Below are positions 25,901 to 37,900 of a stretch of DNA of 64,000 nucleotides, one piece after another; position 1 is the first letter of the stretch; every line of letters starts with the position of its first letter. The DNA comes from Alligator mississippiensis (Eukaryota > Chordata > Crocodylia > Alligatoridae). The translations under genes were made by a program, and so were the position numbers. Below the pieces are notes generated by a model. That model searched no databases. It saw nothing but the letters and a program-made list of their open reading frames with translations, and was not told the origin of the DNA. The stretch is taken from NCBI RefSeq assembly GCF_030867095.1, contig NC_081835.1, positions 39,725,892-39,789,891 of the forward strand, given 5' to 3'.

Positions 25901-28900
25901 TGGGTATACCATCTGGCCGTCAGGCTTTGTTGGTTTTTATCTGTTGGATGGCCCGCTTCAGCTCTCTGATGGTTGGTGGATCACCAAGAGAATCCACCAC
26001 AGGGCATTGCAGGACAGCTTGGAGGGTTTCCTCTGATACGGTGGACTCCCAGTTAAGGAGGAATTCGAAATGCTTCTTCCAATGCAGATGGATGGCGTCA
26101 TCATCCTTGAGGAGCCAGCTGTCCTGTGATTGAAGGGGGTTTTGTCCAATAGAGCGAGGTCCATAGGTTGTCTTGTTAGCCTGGAAGAAGTTACACATGT
26201 CATTTTGGTCGGCGTAGCCCTGGATCACGCGTGCCTTCTCCACCCACCAGTTGTTCTTCGTGTCATGAATGCATCACTGGACCTCAGCCTTCAGCTGGTG
26301 GTACACTTCCGTCTTTCACCAAGTTCATGGATGGCTTTGCCAGGCGACGAAGGCTGCATGCTTCCACTCACGGAGATTGTGGATCTGAGTGTCATTGGCA
26401 CCGAAACCAGTCCTGGTTCCATCACGGTGTGAACCCAACAGTCCAGGAACAGGCGTCTCGGACAGCAGATGTGAGTTGCTCCCAGTGTGCCTGGATGGAG
26501 ATATCATCGGCAGTAGGGACTTGCTTCAGTGCACTATACAATTTGGCCTAGAACTCCTTCTGCTGTCCAGGGTACTTCAGAGCTTTGAAGTTCAGCCGTC
26601 TCTGGGTGGTCTTCTGGGTCTTCCGGTGTCTTGGTGCCAGGCGGATGTTGATCACTGAGTGCACAAGTTGGTGGTCTGTCCAGCAATCTTCATGGCCCTT
26701 GTGACTCGCACGTCCCTCAAGTGTCTACCTTGGATGATGATGTAGTCCAAGAAGTGCCAGTGCTCTGAACTCAGATGCCTCCATGTGGTCTTGAGCCGGT
26801 CTTTCTGGTGGAAGATGGTGTTCGTCACGACCAGGCTGTGTTGGGCATATTTGGTCAGGAGCAGGATACCATTGGCATTGGCCTTCCCTGCACCATTCTT
26901 GCCGATGGTTCCACTCCAGATTTCGTGATCACATCCAACCTGGGTGTTGAAGCTGCCCAGGAGAATGACCTTGTCATGCCTGGGGATGGAGGCAAGAGTG
27001 TTGTCGAGATCAGAGTAGAACTTTTCCTTGACTTCCTCATTGGAATCCAGAGTTGAAGTGTATGCGGTGACAACAGTGGCACGTTGGCTTTGGCTGAGGT
27101 GCAGGTGAAGGGTCATCAGCTTTTCATTGGCATTCAAAAGGAGTTCAGGGAGCACGTCAGTGATCTTGTTCCTGATGGCAAAACCAACTCTGTGCATATG
27201 GGGGTCGCAGTCTGGTTTCTCTTTCCAGAAGAAGGTGTACCCTCCGCTGACCTCCCTCGGCTGTCCCTCCCCGGCAAGCTGGGTTTTGCTGAGAGCAGAA
27301 ATGTTGATGTTGTGCCTTGCTAGCTCCCGAGCCACGATGGCAGTTTGTCTTTCTGGGCGATTGCTGTTTGGGCTGTTGATGAGCGTTCTCACATTCCAGG
27401 TTCCAAAGTTTAGCATTTTCTTATTTCAACCACAAGAATGGTGATCCCACTGGGCGTGGTTTCACAGCCAGGAGAGATGGGGCAGCCTATTTTGGGAGCA
27501 CCTTTTCTAGCCCCCTCCCCATCAGGGTGAGAAGAGTGTATCCTAAAAAGGACTGCTCAGTTGCGGATGCAGTTGCTGAAGGACACTACTGTCCAGACAC
27601 AGGTGCCCTATGACCATTGCACATCCGCCTCCTGTGTGCAGATTCTTGGCTGGGGCCTCCAGATATCACAGTCCTGCCCCCGTTGCCAATCCTCCATCGC
27701 CACAGGCCTTTTGGACCTGACAGAAGCCTGCATGTGGCATGTTTAGCGTGGGGACTCCAGTGCGTAGTTGGGCCCACACAGTCTTGGCAGTTGGTGGCCA
27801 GGTTTAGTGGTATGGTGAACCATGATGACTTAGGCTGCTTCTCTATTGCAGCCTTCTTCTGCCTTCAGAGCCATTGGGGCCACAGCTTTCCTATGCCTGT
27901 TCCGCTGTTGAGTACTTCTTGGATCATTCTTTGTCTGGAACCTCCCCCTCAACCTTGCCGCTATGGGTGGCCCTACCAGGAGTGTGAGCTCTAGATGGCA
28001 TTGCTCTCAGGGACATTGGAACACACAAGCCTCTCCACCACGACAAGGTGATGATCCTCAGAGATGAGCCTCTCCACAGGTCATATGAAGAGAGGCTGAA
28101 AGACTCGGGACTCTTCATCCTGGAGAAGAGAAGACTCGGAGGGGACTTGGTGGCAGCCTATAAGTATATTGGGGGCGGACATCAGGGCCTGGGAGAGCAT
28201 CTGTTCACCAATGCACCCCAGAGGAAGACAAGAAACAATGGGCACAAACTGATTGAAGATTGCTTCAGGTTGGACATAAGGAAAAACTTCTTGACAAGTT
28301 GAGTGCCGAGTGTCTAGGACAGACTCCCCCCAGCGGTGGTAGTGGTCTTCAAAAAGGGTCTTGACACCCACCTTGCTGGGGTCATCTGACCCCAGCTGTC
28401 TTTCCTGCCCAAGTGCAGGGGGGCTGGACCTGATGATCTTGTAAGGTCCTTTCCAGTCCCTAACATCTATGAATCTAGGAACAGATGCAATCAAGTTTGC
28501 TGGAGTGTGCTTATTGGCGCACTCCAGCAGTCTCTGCGTCATGTGTATCAGCATCTCCTTATTTCAGAATGGTGCTGGGGATGTTTTAACTGAAGCTCGT
28601 CGAAGAGCTTTAGTTAAAGCACCCCTGCCACCATTTTGAAGCATGGGACACTGAATACGTGTGACGCTGCAGGTGCTTTAATTAGAGCAGGTCTCAGAAC
28701 CCCGCTCCATCCCGGAGCACGTGTATAGATGCCCCATGTGCTCAGAAGATCATGGAAAAGAATGAACTGAGGAAGCTTCCTACCCCCCTGATTCAATTCC
28801 ATTCTGACCTCGAGGTTGGGGTGTGCTTCCTTCCCAACTTCAGATTTGGCAATGACTATAACCCCAAGCTTCTGCAAGAGCAGGACTCTCTAGTTAGGAA

Positions 28901-31900
28901 CCTGTGGGTTTTCCAAGTACCAGCAGGAACATCAGTGCACCTCAGTCATAAGCCCCCAGCCATTCCCCTTCCCCTCCCCCCAGAAAATCCAAAGAAAAAC
29001 TAAACAAACAAACACTCCCCCTCCCAACACACACAATAGTATTTCTGAGAGGAAAAAAATTCCTTTAGCCCATCTGGTGATCAGCAAAAGCCTAGAAGCA
29101 TGAGATTACCAGAACTGTGGGACTGTACCACACTATGAGAGCTACCGTTATATCCCAACCTGGAGACTCTTAATGCACGACTTCACACATCCCATACACC
29201 AAGTATTGACTCCTTGTCTTATCACACCATCTGTTCCATAATGCATCTAATTCAATATTAAAACAATTCAGGTTCTTCTTCCCTGCCATCTTACTTGATA
29301 GGTCACTCCAAAACTTCATTCCTCTGATAGAAATGTTTTCCTACTTTCCAATCTAAATTTATCTGTATCTTACTTTTAAAAAGATAATAATGTCCATGCA
29401 TTTAATATTCCAGATTCCAGGTTTGCTTCAGTAACTCGCAATTGCATAGAAAATAGGATAAATGTATATAAAATACGGTTCAGGGTTGTATTTGGTAGCC
29501 ATGTTGGCCTGAGACAAAAATAAATGCAAAAATCTAGATGTCTTAGTTCAGAGCTGGTACCTTTTATTAGACTAGCATTCACTAAGAAATCTGAAAAAAG
29601 TCTTTTTGCAAGTTAAAATGCCTTTCATCTGGCTCAGGGAAAATTAAAGATGGTAAAAAGTCACAGTAGGTAGGAAATAAACTTCATTTTTGGACAGAGG
29701 GAGTTGAAGATGGAAATCTGGTCCCTCTAGGTCCATGCAAGCATCTGTTTGAATTGCTCTTTGTTGTGGAGATTAGGCAGGATTACTTGCCTGTTGATGT
29801 CAGATGGCATGCAGGGAGGTTTTAGAAATCTTTCTTGTTCAGCAGTGGAGCTTAAAATCTCAAATTGGCTAACTCGGCATCTTTCATGTTTCAGGGATGC
29901 ATTTAGTAGCCATATTGGTCTGAGACAAAAAGAAATGCAAAAATCTAGAACTCTTGGTTCAGGGATGATACCTTTTAGTAGACCAACCAAGAAATTACAA
30001 AAAAGAAGAAAGATTTCTAAAACCTGCCTGCATGCCATCTGACACTGACAGGGAAGTAGCCCTGCCTGATGTCCACAACAAAGAGCAACTCAGACACTCA
30101 TGCATGGGCCCAGAGGGACCAGACTTCCACTCTCAACTCCCTCTGTGCAAAAATGAAGTTTATTTCCTACCTATGGTGACTTTTTACCATCTTTAATTTT
30201 CCATGAGCCAGATGAAGCACATGTGAGCCTGAAAGCTTGCAGAAAAAGACAGTTTTTTGTGACTTCTTAGTTGGTCTAATAAAAGGTATATTCTCTGAAC
30301 CAAGAGTTCTAGATTTTTGTATTTATAAAATATGGTGTCATAGCCTGCCTTATGGCTGTGAACAAAGCACAAGATCAGCATTACTGAAGTTTTTCTTATT
30401 TTGTCCTCTTCCAGGAAGGGAAGGTATGAGATATCTAATGTAATATTATTGGAAGGAACTTATCCTTGTCTTTGACAAGTCGATTTTAATCTGTTGTTCT
30501 TCATAGGTTTGTGAATCATGTGGATTTTCATCCAAGTGGTACGTGCATTGCTGCAGCTGGTACAGACAACACAGTGAAAGTGTGGGATGTTAGGATGAAT
30601 AGACTTCTACAGCATTATCAAGGCAAGTTACTGATTTCTGATAGTCATATTTTCATCTATAATGTTTTACCTAAAAATATAATGGCCAGGTAGTAGGAGT
30701 GTGCAATATGGACCCTATTCAATTCGGATTCGGCCTGAATCAGGGACAGTGATTCAATTGGTTTATTTGGATCACTGTCCCTGAGTTGATTTGGCTGAAT
30801 CTGAATCTTCAGATACGATGCCGATTCAGAGAATCGGCAATTTGGACATAGGCACAGCTTTAAAAGTTTTGGGGGGTTTTTTTCTACATACCTTGAGTTA
30901 GCAGCACAGTTTGTGAACACTGCAATGGTGGGGTGCATGGAGCATCTCACAGGAGTGCGGGGGGTGGACCTCCACATGCTCAGCGGCGAACCCAGAAGTG
31001 GTCCAGAAGTACTTCGGGTCTGTCGGGGAGCACGCAGGGGAGCCCCCTTGTGCCCTCCTGGCTCAGTGATTGGTTGTGGGGGGACCCCAGGTGCCCCCAG
31101 ACCCAGGAGGCACCAGTCATTGAGCCAGAGGGGTGGGGGGATGGGTCCCCAGCGCACTCCTGACAGACCTGGAAGCGGACCAGAAGTGCTTCTGGTCCAC
31201 TTCCAGGTCTGCTGCTGAGCGCGCTGGGGAGCCCCCTGCACTTCTGTGGGACACTCCATACACCCCACCATCGCAGCAGTCATGAGCCACCTGCTATCTA
31301 GAGGTATATAGAAAAAACATTTAAAGCTGTGTCTGAATCGCTGAATCTTTCCAACTCGATTTGGAGGGTTCCGATTCGATTTGGAGAGATTAAAAGGTCC
31401 TCTGATTCAACTGAGAGATTCGGCCACCGAATTGATCCAAATCTTCTCTGAATTGAATCGGGGACTGAAGCTTTGCACAGCCCTTCCAGGTATAAAAGCA
31501 GAAGAAATGAAACTGTAGTAAGTTTTAGCTCATGTGACAAGTACTGGTCAGAAGTTGCCATCTCTAAATTTAATTGTTGACAAATCTGGATTTATATAAC
31601 TGTCTTTTCAAACAATACTTCCAAATGTATGCATCTACTAGCAAATTGTCCCCTCTTTCCCTCCCCCCTAGTTCGGGTCCGATCCTGCTATGGGATCCTT
31701 TCTTAGCTAGCCCCACCGCTTTTAAAGTGTTCTTCCATATATATATTTATTTATTACAAATAAATTTATTTATTTATTTTTTGCCTCTGTGGGAGTGGGG
31801 CAGAGGGAACTGCTGCACTGGAGGCTGCAGGAGGAGGTGGAGCCAGCGGAAGGACTCCCTTTTTAACTCAGCTGGCCCTGCCCCTGCCCGCCCAGCCCAT

Positions 31901-34900
31901 GCAGCCAATCGGCGCATGCGCAGCTGGGCAAAGGCATTACAGACAGACAGACTAAGCCTTTTATTATATTAGAATTTACTTTAAATTAGATTGGGAGAAT
32001 TAAATTCTCTTGGTTCCCTATGTTTAGTACAGAATATGCAGCTCTGTATGGCTAGGCCATAACAGCAGAGTTCTGTGATTATCCTTTTAAAAGCATAGGA
32101 TTGATCATAGAATCACAGAGAAGTAGGGTCCTGAGGTAGGATCATCCCTATCCAAACCATTCTATACAAATCCATAATCTAACCTCTTAGTAAAACTATA
32201 GTCAACCCTGATACAACACAAGATGTAGCACCCTTTAAAAACAAAGGAAGGCTTTAAAAACAAACAAACAACCCCCACCACTCTTAGCCTGACATGTGGG
32301 AGGTAGGGGATTTCCCTCCTAGCCCCATGCAGCAACTAGCAAAGCCCAGGAGCATGGGAAATACTTGTAGTAGAGCATAGGCTATGCCTAGATTATCTCT
32401 GATCGGTGGCTGTCCAAACCCTTCTTGAACACCTCCAGTGATGGACAGTCCACAAGTTGCCCAGGCAGTCTATTCCGCTGCGTCACTGTTCTTCGTTGTT
32501 AAAAGTTTTGTGGATATCCAGTCAAAACCTACTTTGCTGCAGCTTCAAGCCATTGGTCTACGCCCCACTTTTTCTAGCTAAGAGAGCAAAAGTGGTTTCC
32601 CTCTTCTTTTATGGCAGCCCTTCAGGTATGTGAAGACTGCAATTGTGTCTGCTCTTAAGCAACTTTTCCTCAAGGTGAACATGCTTAGCTCCTTTAGCCT
32701 TTCCTTGTACAACTTGTTTTTCAAGTCCTTTATCATCTTTGTTGCCTACCTTTGGGCCTGTTCTAACTTCTCTACATTCTCTTAAAATGTGGAGCCCAAA
32801 ACTGCACATAGTACTGTAGATCAGGCCCAACCAGTGGTGAGTAGAGGGGCACTATGACCTCTCGCACCTAATGCCTCTTCGGTGCATCCCAAAACAGCAT
32901 TTGCCTTCTGTGCAACTGCATCACACTGCAGACTCTTATTGAATATGTTCTACCAAGACTTCAAGTTCTTTCTCTCTCGTACTGCAATCCAGTCAGGGCA
33001 GGGGGCACTTGCCACAGAGCTTGCCTAGGTGGTGCAGTCTGCAGTTGCCATGTGGTACTCTGTATGGGGCTGAGCCCCACTTGCTCCTGCCTGCCAGCCC
33101 CAACTGCAGCCAATGTACACACCCACTCTGCTTGCAGGTGGCTGCTCATCGCAGCAGGTGGGCAGAGTGGGTGGGGGACAGTTAGAAGTTGGAGCTGGAG
33201 CCCCACTTTCTGGGTTAGGAGTTGCCACCTGGTTGCAGCTTCCTTCCCACCCCACCCAGAGTGGTGCAGCATAGACAGGAGGAGGAGGAACTACAGGAGG
33301 CAGAGGGGCGAAGTAGCACCTAGGTGGCTGCAGCAGGAGTGGCAGCAGCCTCACTGGGAAGCTGTATGAGTTGGTCGGGACTGGGCCAGCAGGTGTGGGC
33401 AGGAGCACAGTGCTGGCTGACGTGGATGGGGCTCTGCCCCATGCAGAGTGCCACAGGGGCAGCTGCAGGCCAGATCCAGTAAATTAGTGGGCACCCCCTG
33501 CAGACCAGATCCAATCAGTTGGTGGGCCAGATCAGGCCTGTGGGTTTTTTGTCCCCCCAACCCTAGTGTAACCCTTAATGTTGGCATTCCAGTTGTAAGA
33601 GCTGTCCCACAATGTCTCTGCAATAACAATTAGGTTATAGTTCTTTTCACAGGCTGCAGCTTCCAGCTCTTGTTTATTCCCTGTACTTCTTGCTTTTGTA
33701 TGTGTATATTGTATGTATTTTGCATTTTCAACCTACTCACTTCCATTTTATAGATTCACAGAAATTTAGGGCTGGAAGGGGTCTTGTCAGGTCCAGCTCC
33801 CCTGTTCTGGGCAGGAAAGACTGCTGGGGTCAAATAACCCCAGCAAGGTGTGCGTCAAGTCTCCTTTTGAAGGTCTCCTACTATGATCCTTCAGTTCCAA
33901 GGACAAGCCTCACTGCATTTGCCTTGGGAATAAAACCCTTCTGTGGAAGAGCTTCTGCAAAGAGAAATTTCCACCTAAAAAAAATTCCCTACCCAGGATT
34001 TTGTTACAAATGACTATCTGGCCAGCTGCTTTTTGTCTAAATCTGACCCTTTTCCTGGGGTTTGGCTTCACTAGTAACTCAAACCATTGGCAAGACTGTT
34101 TATATTTTTAGTAAATAACCATTTCCCTTAATTAGAGTAACTCATGGCTTGTCTGTAGTGTTGGAATGACTGCCTGATATTTGTTGCTGAAGAAACAAGC
34201 ATCATCCACTACTTCTCCCCCTGTATGTATCCAAGTCCAACAGTTGGGTAAAGGAGATGACTTAGAGCAGAGGTGTTAAACTCATCTAGCCCTATGGGCC
34301 TGATGAATGGTGTGGAGCTGGCACATGCCAGATACAGAGTCTGTGGCACTCACTTCAGCTGCCTGGGATGTGAACTGTATGATTCGGTACCAGACTGGAT
34401 AGAAAGGTACTGGACCTGGTATGTGAGGGACCCATGTATATGCAGGCTAGATCTCATTTCTGCTCCTGTTTCTGCAAGTCTGGGACATTTCTGCTGCTGC
34501 TTCTGTTGAATGCAGCTTGCATTCCAGGTTGACCAGAGCAGGCATCACAGGTACTTGGCATGTGGGCTGGGGTGGTTGGGGACTGGCCCTATGCAGGTGC
34601 CATATACAGTCCAGGTCCCAGGCCCTGCATAAGGAGCTGGTCTGTCATGTACTGTGTGGACTGTGGGGCAACTGGATACTCAGGGCTAGCACTGGGAGCC
34701 TGATGATGGGGCTCTATGGACCAGATCTCATCATGGAGTGCATCTTTGACGCCCCTGGCTTAGACAAGTTCTCAGAAGACCAGAGGGTGCACCTCAGACA
34801 TGCTTGGGCTCTTTGTCCCTCCTTTTTATAGGAAAATGATTTGATACATAGATTGTTTCAGTGGTTCACTGTTTGTTTGGGTTTTTTTTTTAATGTTTAT

Positions 34901-37900
34901 TACTAGTTTTGTATTTTTTGTTTCCATTAGCTTCATTTTTAGTCGCTGCATCTTATTTAGATCTTTGTTTACAATTACCAATTTCTGTTCCTGTTGTAGT
35001 TATTTAGATTGATGCTCCTTGATCTTCTCTTTGCTAAGAGCTTTTGCTAATTTTTTTAAGTCTATGAAAGTCTCCACTACAACCTCTATAAAATATTAAA
35101 TTTATGTTAATAGAATCAAGGACCTTACACCTTAACTGCAAGGAATGATTAAGCCATACACTTCACTGTAGCTGTTGTTAATATTGGCAGTGCCAAAGAT
35201 GGCATATTTTCTTTCTTAGAAGCATACTTCTATTAAAATTTGTGTGTGTTACTAGAACTTGAAAATGGGTTTATAAAACCCTTCTGCTTATAAGGCAGAA
35301 GTTTTAAATACTCAAACAGTATCAGATTGCTCTTTGCCCTACTTGAGCAACTTTTATGCTGTGGCAGGATGTAGCATATGTATTTTTCAGCTGTGGTGCA
35401 ATGTAGAATACTTTGGTTCCATGATGATCTTTTCCTGTATTCCATTTTTTTTTTTCTGTTAAATTGCCTGAGTCTATTGTGATGGTCATTTATCTGTCGA
35501 GCCCTTTTGTTTCTTGGATTTGTAACTCTTTCCTTTTTTTTCCTAATTGATATTTTATTGTGAAACTCTTCAACTGCAAAAAAAAATTAAAATAAGCTAC
35601 TGCATAAGTGAATTATGCATCAAACTTTCAGTTTGAAATAATAAAACAAAGTAGCAAACTGCAATGATAGCAGTGAATTGTGAATTCATGTATCTGTGGA
35701 TATAAAGCCAGTTTTACCTCTACAATAAGATTGGGTGTATTGTCTTGTTTAGCTATCTAATTTGTATAGACTTAGATAGGAATTAATATATCACTTGTGT
35801 GAAAGTAAGATTGTTTTAAATCACTAAATGTCACTAGAGAGTGTTTTTTTTTTTTTCCTTAACATGTTCTCTTGAAATCAGATTAAAAACACATGTTTTA
35901 AAGATCAAATAGGATTGAAAAGTTATACTTAATTAGGTTTGTTTTCCCCCACAGTCACAAATTTATAGAGTTTGGCTGTTGTCAAAAATGATTAGCTTAT
36001 TTTGTTGTTATGGTCAGATTTGTTCCAACTAGCATTTGTAAACGTACAGATTTTATACTTGCTTTCTGGTTTGTTTGTTTGTTTGTTTTATTGCCTTTTT
36101 CAGTAAACAGAACTAAATCTCAGCTCTTTAATGAGTAGCATTTAAAAGCTCTTTTCATGCTATATAAGGAATTACATCAAATGTATAGCAAATCAGTCAC
36201 AAATTTGACTAATTGTTTGCTGATCTGTGCACCCCTGCTCTTGGAGCCCTGTAGTCCTTTTCTAAAGGACTTGGGCAGGTTCTTAGAAACAGTATCCCAC
36301 GTGTACATGGAGCTCCTGCAGTCTTGATCCATAGAAATAGTCCTCCAAACTCTGCAGTGGGGCAGCTGGCCTGTGAGTTAGTACACTGTGGACTTTCAGT
36401 GACTGGCTAGCGATACTGAAGTGAATGAGGCAGCTCAGGCGTTCCAGTTCTGCCAGGGCATAAGTGAAGAGCTCAAGGACAAACTCACCCAGGTTGAGTT
36501 CCCTACTCTCTTGGGCCCTGTGATAGAGCTCCATGTTCACATTGAGTACTGCCTTGCAGAACGGCATCTGGAAAAGTAGAGGGCCTCTTAGAGGGGGCTC
36601 CACACCTTGATCCCAGCTTCCCTGCTGCCCTGGGAACAGCAGTTGGAGGAGCCAGTACACGTAGAAGTGGGGAGATCCCATCTGTCATTTGCTAAAGGCT
36701 GAAAAAACCCAGCAATGAGCATAGGGCCTCTGCTTGTACTGTGGAGCACAAAGCCATTTTGCATCCACTTGTCTTACCACATGCAGGGAGGGGTCCACTG
36801 CCAGGAAACTGGTACCTGGCCAGAGTTAAGGGTATCTGAGGCAGGTGTCGGAGTCATACTGTGCCCTTTCAACCATGTTACCCCTTTGGTTTTGATAACA
36901 TGGGCCACTGCAGCATGCAGTCCTTCTCCGTTGCTACTCACTGTGTACCTGTCCCACCCTACTCTGTCCATAATACAGTTATCTACTCTGGACTCTGGTG
37001 GTTCAGGCAGTTTTATGGATGCCAATTTTGCCAAAGCATAGTGTATGCCAGTAAGATGCTGCAACTTCAAGCCATTGGTCCAGGCCTTGTCCTCTGCAGC
37101 AAGGGATAAAAGGTATTCTAGACAATGGTTCTCAATCTTTTCAGACTGAAAGGACCCCACAGAAAATGCCACGTCTTAATTATAGAAAAATATAGAAGCT
37201 GTAGAAAAATAGAGCAATTCTGGTGTTGTCAAGAACTTGGAAAGACCACAATGAGTTGAATGTTGTTAATACCATGTATTCCTATTTGAAACCTCTACGT
37301 TTATCTTGCAAATCATGTACACATACTTAACAGTGCCAACATTGCATAGCACCCTATGACACCCTTGAAAGGATCTCATGGCGTGCCAATCAGGGAAAGC
37401 CACTGCACCCTGATTGAGAATCAGTAACTAACAAAACTTCCCGTTTACTTTATTTTCATAAGATCTCAGTTCACCCCTTAATCTTCAGTTCTTTGGGAGC
37501 AGTTCTTGTATAACTTGAAAATTTATAATCAGGAGGTACATATAACTTTATATGACAGTAATGGAAAACCTTTATCCATTTTTTTTTTTTTGCCTTTGCT
37601 TATTATAATATACGCTTTTCCCCTCCCTCTCTTTTCAGTGCACAGTGCTGTGGTAAACTCTCTTTCCTTTCACCCATCTGGAAACTACCTGATTACTGCC
37701 TCCAATGATTCAACTCTGAAAGTTTTGGACTTATTAGAAGGAAGGCTGTTGTACACTCTTCATGGTCACCAGGTAAGAAAAATCTTAATTTTCCCCCTCT
37801 TGTCCCAGGATAGATAAAACACAAATGAAGAAATACTGTTGAGTTGAATCTTAGGTTTTGTTTTGTTCAGACAGTAATTCTTTTTTACATTAAATTTGTA

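Noticed and set aside
26652..27416. 254-codon minus frame as a host endonuclease gene
   Set aside because: It is the endonuclease domain of the LINE bounded by 11-bp duplications, with downstream RT broken by stops.
37123..37426. 8-bp target duplication for the hAT-like element
   Set aside because: The flanking octamers ATTCTAGA and ACTAACAA do not agree well enough.
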